A stretch of DNA of 64,000 nucleotides from Poriferisodalis sp965231925 (GTDB lineage: Bacteria; Actinomycetota; Acidimicrobiia; Acidimicrobiales; Poriferisodalaceae): positions 3,968,001 to 4,032,000 of the forward strand of contig OZ246894.1 of NCBI GenBank assembly GCA_965231925.1. The letters are read 5' to 3'. This document shows, one piece after another, positions 17,706 to 25,321 of the stretch. Below the pieces are notes generated by a model. That model ran no database searches, was not told the origin of the DNA, and was given only the letters and a program-made list of their open reading frames with translations. Every line of letters begins with the position of its first letter. Positions within the stretch are counted from its first letter, which is position 1. The position numbers were made by a program, and so were the translations under genes.

Positions 17706-19709
17706 TCAGACTTGATCAACGATCTTCTGAACGGTTGCGAACTGGTCACGCTGCTCTATAAATTCGCTATATGCCTTGTTGGCTTTCTTGATAAGCGCCT
17801 CGTAGTAGGCAACCCGGGAGCCCGGCGAGATGGATTCCATCAGGTTTCGCAGTCGATCCCGATTTTGCGCTTCTTCTGCCAACTCCTTTCCGAGCACAAA
17901 GATCACTTCTACAAGTGGATCACGCTCTCCCTGTGACCTAGCAATCTTCTTAACCTTGTCCACGTACATTGTGCCTTGCGCTACAAGATCCAGCGCTTTC
18001 ACATTGCGTTCTGCGCGCTTCAATTCGACTATCACGTGCTTACCAGCAATCGTTTTGTAGCAGATGTCGACCCGGCCTAGGCGTTCTTTCTCAGTGAGAT
18101 CCTCAATGATTACTCCTGCTTGAGTCAAGCTAGTTTCCATTCGCTCACTACCATCAGCCCGCTCCCAAGCGGGGTCCAGAAGCCAGAGATGATCAAACAA
18201 GTACTCTCGGAGAGCGGACTCGCGCGCATTGTTGTCGATCGCGTGCATCAGCCCTTGAATTACATCTAGCCGCGAAGTTACAATATCCAGGTACAGGCTG
18301 GCTTCATAGCTGTCTTGGTCCGCTAACAAGCGCAAGAGTTTGTCAGGGTCGTCAACTGCTTCCGCGAATTCAGCAGTCATTCCCCGCAGTTTCATGCGCT
18401 CAAAGGCATATATTGAATGCTTGAGGAGTTCCTTGCGGTCATCCTCGGTCTCGAAGTGTTGCCTCCCAATTCGACGGATCATCGCCTCAGCCTGTCGCCG
18501 CGGTCCGGCCTTGAGCGTTCCCAGCCATTCACTCAGAGCTGGAGTGCGTTCGACGATATCTTCCAACTGCTGATTGCCTCGCCATTCCGTCCAGTCGGAT
18601 TTGATATAGTTCAGCACGCGTTTGAGGTGATCTTTGAGTGCTATAATCCGTTCATCGTCCTCTTGAACGCGTTGACGATCGCTGGTCGCCACGTCAATGT
18701 CGCCCTCAGTATCTAGGAAGTCTGCGTTGATGCGGCCGGTGATGTATTTGGTGTAGAGGCGCCCGTCACTAATACTGTCCAAGATGTTCTCATGAAACAA
18801 GCGACCACGTGCAAACAGCACGACTCCATTGAGGTTCCCTGCGTCGCTTGAGTTGAGATCCGACGGCTTCTGTGCTGTTCCAATCCACCCATTGATGTTC
18901 CAAGCCGGGTTCTCTGCAACATGGTCAAACTCGATCTGCTTTTGTTCCTTCAGATTCGGTAGGTCGCGGATTGCCTCTTCAATGCTTCCGATAGTCCACA
19001 TGTACTCACAAGCTCGCAAATCACCGCGATCATCAGCCTTAATTGCGTCGCCGTTGATGAACATATTGAAGTCATGCTGCATCCCCAGAATCGAGAAACG
19101 TCGGCTCAACCGCTTTCGGAGGGCAACAACGGTGACTCCTAGCCTTTCGCTCTTGAGGTCGTTCAAGACAATCCGGGTCCCGACCTCTATGTCGATCTCA
19201 CTATCATCGAGCGGGGTTGGATGGTAACGCTCATTTCTCTCACTTGCCTCGCGGATGCCTCTACTGGTAAGAACGCAGCCGTGTCGTTCCCCATCCTTTG
19301 CTGACTGTATTCGGATTGTCTCTGCAATCGAAAATAGCGACAACTTGCCGAGTCCCTTGCGGCCCATAACCGGTCTCCCCAAGGTGGTGCTGTCGCCGGT
19401 CTGCGCGTCATCATCGCGCCTCGCATATCCGACTCTCAAGTAGCGATTGTTCATGTCGTCGACAGTCATGCCAATGCCGTCATCGGTGATCATGATTGCG
19501 TCACCCGCTTGATCAAGATCGACACGTACAGTTCTTGCATCGGCATCCCATGCGTTTGCGACCGCTTCACTCAAGACTGCCGCAATGTTACTGTAGAGGT
19601 TGATTCCGAGATGTTCCACGACGACGAGATCAACGGTCATTTCATAAGTTCGCATAACCGGTGCCCCAACGTCTCGATGTGGAGTAGCTGACGATTGACT
19701 CTTATTCAT
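17706..19709 (-). CDS. GHKL (MORC/MutL/Hsp90-like) ATPase with PD-(D/E)XK-like C-terminus
   Basis: The N-terminus of this 667-residue protein holds all three GHKL boxes: LSEAVANAWDADARTV (N box), MITDDGIGMTVDDM (G1) and GRKGLGKLSLFSIAETI (G2). A helical middle follows. Near residues 560-590 GRVDICYKTIAGKH and VIVELKRAERN form a D-x(n)-E-x-K arrangement typical of PD-(D/E)XK nucleases. GHKL ATPases of this sort occur beside C5-methyltransferases in restriction loci and were proposed as the source of eukaryotic MORC proteins. The start overlaps the dcm-like stop by ATGA, with GGAG just upstream. Base composition is close to 50 percent GC, well below its operon neighbours, hinting at a different origin. 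Confidence 0.85.
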   Translation of the reverse strand: MNKSQSSATPHRDVGAPVMRTYEMTVDLVVVEHLGINLYSNIAAVLSEAVANAWDADARTVRVDLDQAGDAIMITDDGIGMTVDDMNNRYLRVGYARRDDDAQTGDSTTLGRPVMGRKGLGKLSLFSIAETIRIQSAKDGERHGCVLTSRGIREASERNERYHPTPLDDSEIDIEVGTRIVLNDLKSERLGVTVVALRKRLSRRFSILGMQHDFNMFINGDAIKADDRGDLRACEYMWTIGSIEEAIRDLPNLKEQKQIEFDHVAENPAWNINGWIGTAQKPSDLNSSDAGNLNGVVLFARGRLFHENILDSISDGRLYTKYITGRINADFLDTEGDIDVATSDRQRVQEDDERIIALKDHLKRVLNYIKSDWTEWRGNQQLEDIVERTPALSEWLGTLKAGPRRQAEAMIRRIGRQHFETEDDRKELLKHSIYAFERMKLRGMTAEFAEAVDDPDKLLRLLADQDSYEASLYLDIVTSRLDVIQGLMHAIDNNARESALREYLFDHLWLLDPAWERADGSERMETSLTQAGVIIEDLTEKERLGRVDICYKTIAGKHVIVELKRAERNVKALDLVAQGTMYVDKVKKIARSQGERDPLVEVIFVLGKELAEEAQNRDRLRNLMESISPGSRVAYYEALIKKANKAYSEFIEQRDQFATVQKIVDQV

Positions 19710-20839
19710 TCACGTTCTCCGAATTCGCCGAGAGTAGTAAGGAGGTTGCGGCCGATGGCCTCGCCGAGTGGTGGAGGGACGGCGTTGCCGATGTGTCGGC
19801 CTAGTGTCGCCAGTGGCACGGAACCGCCGTTGGGCGCGAATTGGTAGTTCTCGGGGAAGCCTTGGAGAATGGCGGCCTCTCGCAGGGAAAGGGTGCGGTG
19901 CTGTTCGGGGTGGCCGAAGCGGCCTGCTCCGAAATTGTGGAAGTAGGTCGTGATCGTCGGCGACGGCTGGTCCCAGCGCATCCGGGCGTATACGTTCTTG
20001 AACGCTGCGCCGCTGGCGCGCTGGTGGCACGGTGCCCGCAGTTCCTTCGGCCAGTCGTGCCACGTGCCGCCCGGCTTGGACGCAGCCATTCGCTGCCGGT
20101 TGAGTGCCGACAAGCCGCGGCTGCGATGCACCGGGTCGGCCTCATGGGCGTGGCCAGCCTCGATGGGCGGCAGACCCCCGATCGCCTGTCTGACGGTCTT
20201 GGGGGGGCAGCCGCTCAGGTTTCCCACTGGGACCGTGGCAGTGCCGAGCCGGGAAGCGACGAGCACCAAGCGGCGGCGGTTCTGGGCGAGGCCGTAGTCG
20301 GTACACCTGCAGATATCGCTGTCCACCGAGTAGCCGAGGCGTTCAAGCATTCGCACGAAATCTCCGAACACTGCCTTGCCTTCGACGCGGGGGACGTTCT
20401 CGGTCGTGACGAACTCCGGCTGCGTCTCTTCGACCAGCCGGCCCAGCTCGCGCAAGAGCACCCACCGGCTGTCATTCGACGGGCTCACGCCTTTGCGGTA
20501 TGACGAGAACGGCTGGCATGGCGCGCATCCGGCCAAGAGCCTCGTTGCACCCTCGGGCCACAGGCCGTTCAACTCCTCAGAGGTGACCTCGCGAACGTCA
20601 CGCTCAACGAATTGAGCACCGCTCATGTTGGCTTCGAAAGGAAACCGGCAGGACCCGTCGACATCTATGCCCGCAACGACATCGACGCCCGCTGCAGCCA
20701 AGCCGTAGGAGAGGCCGCCGACACCGCAGAAGACGTCGACCGCGGAAATGCGACGGTCGGAAGACGCTGCGGCTACCTCGCAGCTTGGCACCATCACCAC
20801 CGAGCCGGCCCGGTTCGCCTGCCGGTCGATCGCGCTCAT
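19706..20839 (-). CDS. DNA (cytosine-5-)-methyltransferase
   Basis: The protein has 377 residues. C5-methyltransferase motifs appear in order: AVDVFCGVGGLSYGLAAAG (I, SAM binding, about 33-50), GCAPCQPFSSYRKG (IV, catalytic Cys in PCQ, about 109), TTENVPRVEG (VI), YGLAQNRRRLVLVASR (VIII), the target-recognition region (about 215-310), and GRHIGNAVPPPLGEAIGRN (X). All key residues are present, so the enzyme should be active. Target sequence cannot be read from the protein. The ATG overlaps the upstream methyltransferase stop (TGATG), and the stop overlaps the GHKL gene, so the three are translated as a coupled unit. Within the system it is expected to mark self DNA. Confidence 0.93.
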   Translation of the reverse strand: MSAIDRQANRAGSVVMVPSCEVAAASSDRRISAVDVFCGVGGLSYGLAAAGVDVVAGIDVDGSCRFPFEANMSGAQFVERDVREVTSEELNGLWPEGATRLLAGCAPCQPFSSYRKGVSPSNDSRWVLLRELGRLVEETQPEFVTTENVPRVEGKAVFGDFVRMLERLGYSVDSDICRCTDYGLAQNRRRLVLVASRLGTATVPVGNLSGCPPKTVRQAIGGLPPIEAGHAHEADPVHRSRGLSALNRQRMAASKPGGTWHDWPKELRAPCHQRASGAAFKNVYARMRWDQPSPTITTYFHNFGAGRFGHPEQHRTLSLREAAILQGFPENYQFAPNGGSVPLATLGRHIGNAVPPPLGEAIGRNLLTTLGEFGERE

Positions 20840-22545
20840 CAGCAGCCCCCTGGTGCCGCGGTTCGGCCACCTGCGACTTCTTCGCTCGGCACCAAGGATG
20901 CCAGCGGCTCATCCGATTCGAGCCAGCTCAGCGGCGGGACCATGATCTGCTCCATCTCCCTCGGCTCGAACTTGGCGAGGCCGCCAGCGTACGTGCGGCC
21001 CCCGGTCAGGCTGGCTCGCTCGCGCAACGCACTCGCGAGCCGACACAGCGCTGCTGAGGACATCGGCTCGACCGGGTAGATGCCGTGTACCGCATTGAGG
21101 TTGCGGGCCTCGGCCAAGTTGCGCACGAACGTCGGCGGGCGGCGTGCCATGTAGGTGGCCAGGATCGGCGCCGGGTCACGCAGCTTCACTGACCACCACG
21201 GGCGTCGGTGCCGGGCGAGGTAGCCGTCGGCAACACCAGCGCGTCGAGCGGCTTCCAAGAATCGATCCACGAGCGCACGGGCCTCCTCGTCAAGCGTGTC
21301 GGGGTCGGCAGGCACGTCGATCACGGCTCGTAGCGCGCCCGAGTCGCTGAGGGCGCCTGAACCCAAGGCAAAGAGCTCCGCCGCCTTGGTCACCGCTGGC
21401 CGCAACACTGAGGCAGGCAGCAGCGGGTCACCCTGGTCGGTCACCCATGTCGCGTTCGCGCCCGTCGCCGTTCCTCGATGGACGCGACACAACTCCCCCA
21501 GCGGTACGAACTCTTTCGGCACAGTAACTCGTGGCTCAAGCAGCGACGACCAGCGCTGCGTCGAAAGCAGTTCGGCACGACCGAATGGCGTGCCGCCGCG
21601 CAGGCCCCTCAGATCCTCAGCCGAAGCGACCTTGCGCAAACGGACCGGTCGCTGCTGGCCGAGTTCGAACGCAGTCACGGTTGCTGTGGTCATAGCGTCG
21701 GCAAAAGCGGGCGTTCGGGCATCCAAGATGTGCACCGACAGACCGCCCAGCGGGCCGGCCACGAGTTCACGAGCCAGTCGGCCGTAGCCGACATCGAGCC
21801 ATTCCGACGACGTGACGAAGACGCCGTAGTCACTGGCACGGGCGAGATGCGCTGTTGCGAGCAAGAAGTACACATGCATTCCTGCGAGCGCCGACGCCTT
21901 CAGGTCAAGATCGGCGGCGCGACGGCGAAGCCAGTCCTTCCATTCCGGCTCGATGCCGTGATGACGCACGTACGGCGGGTTGCCGATGAATGCCGTCGGT
22001 CCATGCATCGACGACAGCTGCACTGCGCGGTAATCGCACACATGCACCTGCGATCGGCCGTCGAGACCGAGAACCGTCAAATTCGCGCGGGCAGCCAGCG
22101 CCGCCAGCGGATCCAGTTCGACTGCCACCAGCTCCGCCTCGGGCAGCAGCGGGCCGATCGCACACAAGAAGCGTCCAGAGCCCGCGCCCGGGTCCACCAC
22201 GCGGCCCGGCTGCCCGAAGCTCGCGAGCCACTCCGACATCGGCTGCACCAGCGTCGCCGGGGTGTAGGTCGCGCCCTGGCTGCGTCGGCGTTGAGCAGAG
22301 CGCAGGCGCAAGAGGGCAGTGCCCAGCGGATCACCCCCCGCCCGAATGGCCGTCCCCAAGCTCTCCGGCGCTCCCGATGGCATCGTTTCCGGCGCGGCGC
22401 GCACCAGCGACCATTCGGCTTCGCTCAGCTCGGCAAGCGCGCCCCCGCGAACAAGCATCCACGCAGCCGCGCACAGCGTGCGCTCGTCGTCGATGCCAGC
22501 CTCGCCTGCGTCGGCGAGCGGCACCTCGCTCACGGTCCCGGCCAT
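20839..22545 (-). CDS. Eco57I-like N6-adenine DNA methyltransferase
   Basis: From the ATG at 22545 this is 568 residues; a frame open to 22713 gives implausible extra sequence. A GGAGG lies about 19 bases upstream, so a GTG a few codons earlier is also possible. Motifs: YTPATLVQPMSEWL, VVDPGAGSGRFLCAIGPL (motif I), VELDPLAALAARANL, and the catalytic GNPPYVRHHG (motif IV). The C-terminal half (about 300-568) resembles target-recognition regions of gamma-class methyltransferases (LCRVHRGTATGANATWV). There is no nuclease domain. It is the first gene of the defence operon and would, with the C5 and DUF1156 methylases, give three methyltransferases in one locus. Confidence 0.88.
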   Translation of the reverse strand: MAGTVSEVPLADAGEAGIDDERTLCAAAWMLVRGGALAELSEAEWSLVRAAPETMPSGAPESLGTAIRAGGDPLGTALLRLRSAQRRRSQGATYTPATLVQPMSEWLASFGQPGRVVDPGAGSGRFLCAIGPLLPEAELVAVELDPLAALAARANLTVLGLDGRSQVHVCDYRAVQLSSMHGPTAFIGNPPYVRHHGIEPEWKDWLRRRAADLDLKASALAGMHVYFLLATAHLARASDYGVFVTSSEWLDVGYGRLARELVAGPLGGLSVHILDARTPAFADAMTTATVTAFELGQQRPVRLRKVASAEDLRGLRGGTPFGRAELLSTQRWSSLLEPRVTVPKEFVPLGELCRVHRGTATGANATWVTDQGDPLLPASVLRPAVTKAAELFALGSGALSDSGALRAVIDVPADPDTLDEEARALVDRFLEAARRAGVADGYLARHRRPWWSVKLRDPAPILATYMARRPPTFVRNLAEARNLNAVHGIYPVEPMSSAALCRLASALRERASLTGGRTYAGGLAKFEPREMEQIMVPPLSWLESDEPLASLVPSEEVAGGRTAAPGGC

Positions 22546-22877
22546 CCCTGCGAATGCTCGCACACCACACCTCCGATGCTGAGACAGGCAAGCGCTCCGT
22601 CGATCGCTCTGCATCCTCGCTGAGGGCTGTGACAACGACTGTTCGCTACCGTGACGCCGGCCAACCAACCTCTGGTGCGTCCCCTGGACCTCGGCTCGAT
22701 TCCTCGTCCGCAAGTCAGGCGCCGCCGATTCGATGGCGCGACGGGCTGTGCCGCACCTGGGTGATGTTCAAGGCGCAGCTGAGACGGACCCGAAGATGAG
22801 CCGCTGCCGGACTCGTCTGTAGCGTGGTCAGCCGTAGCTCTGGCGGACTTTGCTGCCAAGCCGACGGAGGAGGCTCC

Positions 22878-23489
22878 ATGCGCGTCATCATCTTCGGGGC
22901 GACGGGCAAGACCGGGAAGCACGCCATCCGCAGCGCGCTCGGCGGAGGCCATGAAACGACGGCATTCGGGCGTTCGGTGGACAAGCTCGATGCGGCGTCC
23001 GGGTTGACGCTGTCACGCGGCGATGCCTTCGACGCCGAAGTCGTCGCTGACGCTGTCGCAGGTCACGATGCCGCCATCGTGTGCCTCGGCAGCACGAGTC
23101 TCAAGGATCGCACGACGCTGACGCGCGGTACTGAGCACATCGTCGGCGCTGTCGACCGTCACGGCGTCGACCGCCTCGTCGTGGTGTCCGCAGCCGGCGT
23201 CGGCGAGAGCTGGGCTCAGATTCCGATGAGCTCGAAGCTGATGTTCAAGACCATGCTGCGGAACGTCTTCGCCGACCATCAGGCTCAAGAGGACATCGTG
23301 CGCGCCAGCGCGGCGAACTGGACCATCGTCCGAGCCGCAGTGCTGTCCGACAAGCTCGAACGCCGCGCCGTGAGCGCTTCCAACGCAGGCAAGACCAGTC
23401 GCATCCACCGTGCCGCGCTCGCCGGATTCCTCGTCGATCAACTCGACGACGGCACACATAGCCGACAGGCCATCACGGTGACCTCGTGA
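22878..23489 (+). CDS. NAD(P)-binding NmrA/SDR-like protein
   Basis: This is a 203-residue Rossmann protein. MRVIIFGATGKTGKHAIRSA is the glycine-rich dinucleotide motif (GATGKTG) of atypical short-chain dehydrogenases, followed by AFGRSVDKL, AIVCLGSTSL and RLVVVSAAGVGES. The classical Tyr-x3-Lys pair is not evident, as is usual in this NmrA-like group. GGAGG lies about 7 bases before the ATG. It is adjacent to, but divergent from, the defence operon and overlaps the next gene by four bases (GTGA). Substrate unknown; the group includes biliverdin reductase-like and quinone or flavin reductases. Confidence 0.82.
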   Translation: MRVIIFGATGKTGKHAIRSALGGGHETTAFGRSVDKLDAASGLTLSRGDAFDAEVVADAVAGHDAAIVCLGSTSLKDRTTLTRGTEHIVGAVDRHGVDRLVVVSAAGVGESWAQIPMSSKLMFKTMLRNVFADHQAQEDIVRASAANWTIVRAAVLSDKLERRAVSASNAGKTSRIHRAALAGFLVDQLDDGTHSRQAITVTS

Positions 23490-23986
23490 CACCCGACGAG
23501 CGCTTGGCGACCATTAGGGCCATTCACGACTCGCCGTTGCGGATCGTGCTGTCGGTGACGGGCGGCGGGGTGCTGGCCCTCAGCGATCTGCTCACGGTGC
23601 CGGGCGGCTCTCGCACGATTCTCGAAGCTGGCGTTCCCTATTCAGTGAAGTCGTTGTACGAGCTGATGGGCTCCGAACTCGAGCCGCATGTGTCCGACGA
23701 GGCGGCGCTAGCGATGGCCGACGGCTGCCTGGCCCGGGCGCAACACCTCGTCTCGACGCCCAAGCCGGGCACTGAGCCGTGGCCGCTCGCCGGCATCTCG
23801 TGCACGGCCGCGCTGGTGACCGATCCGCCGCGGCGGGGCGAAGACCGGGCACACATTGGAGCCGTGAGCGATTCGGGCATCCGCATCGCTCGTAAGATCA
23901 CCTACGGGACCGACGACCGCATCGCGCAGGACCGCGAGACCTCCGACGCCCTGCTCGAACTCATCGCCGAGATGACGACCGGCTGA
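23486..23986 (+). CDS. CinA C-terminal-like protein
   Basis: This 166-residue protein has a GTG start that overlaps the upstream stop. The layout matches the CinA C-terminal (nicotinamide-nucleotide amidase) fold: LSVTGGGVLALSDLLTVPGG where CinA has its ESCTGG loop, then ILEAGVPYSVKSLYELMG, AAMADG-like ALAMADGCLARA, and LAGISCTAALVTDPPRRGED where CinA has TGIAGP. The Ser of the usual active-site SCTGG is replaced (VTGGG), so amidase activity is doubtful. It probably forms an operon with the NmrA-like gene. Confidence 0.68.
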   Translation: MTPDERLATIRAIHDSPLRIVLSVTGGGVLALSDLLTVPGGSRTILEAGVPYSVKSLYELMGSELEPHVSDEAALAMADGCLARAQHLVSTPKPGTEPWPLAGISCTAALVTDPPRRGEDRAHIGAVSDSGIRIARKITYGTDDRIAQDRETSDALLELIAEMTTG

Positions 23987-24014
23987 GCGCTCGGCGCCCG
24001 CCTACGCCGAACCA

Positions 24015-24119
24015 CTACCGGCACGGGCCGTCGCCGATGCCTTCAGCAACCTCGTCGCGCGCGTAGCCGACGCCAGCCCAAGTGTCGAAGTTGTGCTCCC
24101 CCGGGTACGCGGGGCTCAT
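24015..24119 (-). pseudogene. Diverged copy of the last 35 codons of the neighbouring CaiB gene
   Basis: The 105 bases align without gaps to 25322-25426, the 3' end of the tandem CaiB gene, at roughly 80 percent identity by eye, including the TAG stop in the same place. Translated, it reads SPAYPGEHNFDTWAG and DEVAEGIGDGPCR, against SPAYLGEHNFDVWAD and DEIAEGIGDGLFR in the intact gene. Nothing of the CaiB gene upstream of this is present. It lies in the same orientation as the intact gene with the MNT-HEPN gene between the two. That looks like an integration scar or the end of a lost paralogue. Confidence 0.8.
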
Positions 24120-24151
24120 AGGTCAATCGGCTGCTGTCGGTGGTCGATCCG

Positions 24152-24180
24152 GTGCGCTCCCCCAGGTACGCGGGGCTTAT
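24152..24180. repeat. Third short copy of the CaiB SPAYLGE segment
   Basis: GTGCGCTCCCCCAGGTACGC and the following GGGGCTTAT repeat the segment at 24093-24119 with few changes, 61 bases further on. On the minus strand it encodes SPAYLGE, as the CaiB tail does at 25396 onward. The stop codon of the MNT-HEPN gene (24177-24179) lies inside it. CCCC and GGGG arms can pair across the core. It may be a recombination core. The 61-base spacing also resembles a type I-E CRISPR period, which I rejected. Confidence 0.5.
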
Positions 24181-25178
24181 TCTGACGGTTCGCCGGTGAC
24201 CGGATCTGCTGCGGCGAGCGTGGCATGCGCATTGCGCATCTGTTGCTGGCAGCGAGCGAGCCTCTCGTCATGCGGGTCGGCGCCGTCGTCGAGGAGGCGT
24301 CGCAAGACGACATCAGCGGATGTGACGGCTGCGGCGACGAGAAGCCTGGCGAGTTCTTCGGTCTTTTCCGGCTCTCCGAGCGGAAGAGCGCCCGGGTAGG
24401 TGCCCCCAATTCGCCAGCAGGACACATCGTCGTAGGCTTCGCGGCTCGGACGCAGCGTGTTCGCTTCCAGCGGAGCGAGAGCGTCCGCCAGACGCACCTG
24501 CAGCGGCGATGCCTGCTGTACCAGTGCGGCGACGCTGTGAGTGCGCTCAGACGCCACACCGTTCGCTGCGCACAGTGTCTTGAGCGCAGTCTCGATCGTC
24601 ATCGACGCGTCTGCGCAGAGATCGCGAAGACGCATTTCCCGCACCCAGGAAACGGTGCCCGCTTGGCCGTCGACTGTCTGGATCTCGTCGTCGCGCTGTC
24701 GGCATGCGGCATTCATGGACGCAAGCGCTTGCTGAACTCGGGCGAGTCGTTCGAGCGCCTCGTCGAGGTTGCTGTCAGGCATGCCGATCTCCTTGCCCCA
24801 CCGGACCGCGCCCGGACGAGGCTCACGCTCGAAGAGTGTCTGCTGGCCGGCCGCGACCGCTGCCTCATACGACGACGGCACTTGCTCGGTACGGTGCTTC
24901 CATTCAGGCCAATCAGTGACATGCACCTCGACGGGCACACCTGCCGCTGCGCTGCACTTCGCTTCGAGCCGCCACCGGTACAGGTACCGCTCGTCGTAGT
25001 CAATGTCGTCGAACACAGCCACAAGGTCGACGTCGCTGCCTTCGCGGGCGGTGCCGCGGGCGACTGAGCCGTGCAGCAGCACCACTGACGCGCCCTCCTC
25101 AGCGAGCAATTTCGCGGCTGCCTGCGCTTGCTCGACGGCCGGGACGAGCAGTGCGTCGTCGCGCAGAGCCATCCCCAC
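24177..25178 (-). CDS. Fused MNT nucleotidyltransferase-HEPN protein
   Basis: The protein has 333 residues. The N-terminal half is a minimal nucleotidyltransferase: LLHGSVARGTAREGSDVDLV carries the GS-x(n)-DxD catalytic signature (about 37-55), and VEVHVTDWPEWK supplies the third acidic strand. The C-terminal half (about 150-330) is helical with MTIETALKTLCAANGV and SERTHSVAALVQQ, the Lys-Ala-Leu and Thr-His pattern of HEPN domains. MNT and HEPN are normally two separate toxin-antitoxin genes in which MNT modifies and silences HEPN; here both are in one chain. It lies 144 bases downstream of the CaiB stop, bracketed by the CaiB tail copy. Function as toxin-antitoxin is inferred. Confidence 0.78.
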   Translation of the reverse strand: MGMALRDDALLVPAVEQAQAAAKLLAEEGASVVLLHGSVARGTAREGSDVDLVAVFDDIDYDERYLYRWRLEAKCSAAAGVPVEVHVTDWPEWKHRTEQVPSSYEAAVAAGQQTLFEREPRPGAVRWGKEIGMPDSNLDEALERLARVQQALASMNAACRQRDDEIQTVDGQAGTVSWVREMRLRDLCADASMTIETALKTLCAANGVASERTHSVAALVQQASPLQVRLADALAPLEANTLRPSREAYDDVSCWRIGGTYPGALPLGEPEKTEELARLLVAAAVTSADVVLRRLLDDGADPHDERLARCQQQMRNAHATLAAADPVTGEPSE

Positions 25179-25321
25179 AGGCTAGACCCGGCGCATCGAC
25201 CCGCATAGCGCCCAGATCACGGCGCACAGCACACGGCGCCTGCATCAGATTCAATCGTTGTGGAGCGCTGTTGTGGCGACGTCACATCAGCTACGTGCTG
25301 GAGTTCGAGTCGGACGAGCCG

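Noticed and set aside
4430..22545. Calling the operon DISARM or canonical BREX
   Set aside because: DrmA, DrmB and DrmC, and PglZ, BrxA and BrxF are all missing from the locus, and a C5-methylase plus GHKL ATPase are extra.
24093..24180. Two GC-rich repeats 61 bases apart, like a minimal type I-E CRISPR array
   Set aside because: The period fits, but the repeat is explained as a piece of the CaiB C-terminal coding sequence (SPAYLGE), present also in the intact gene. There are only two copies, with mismatches, and no cas genes.
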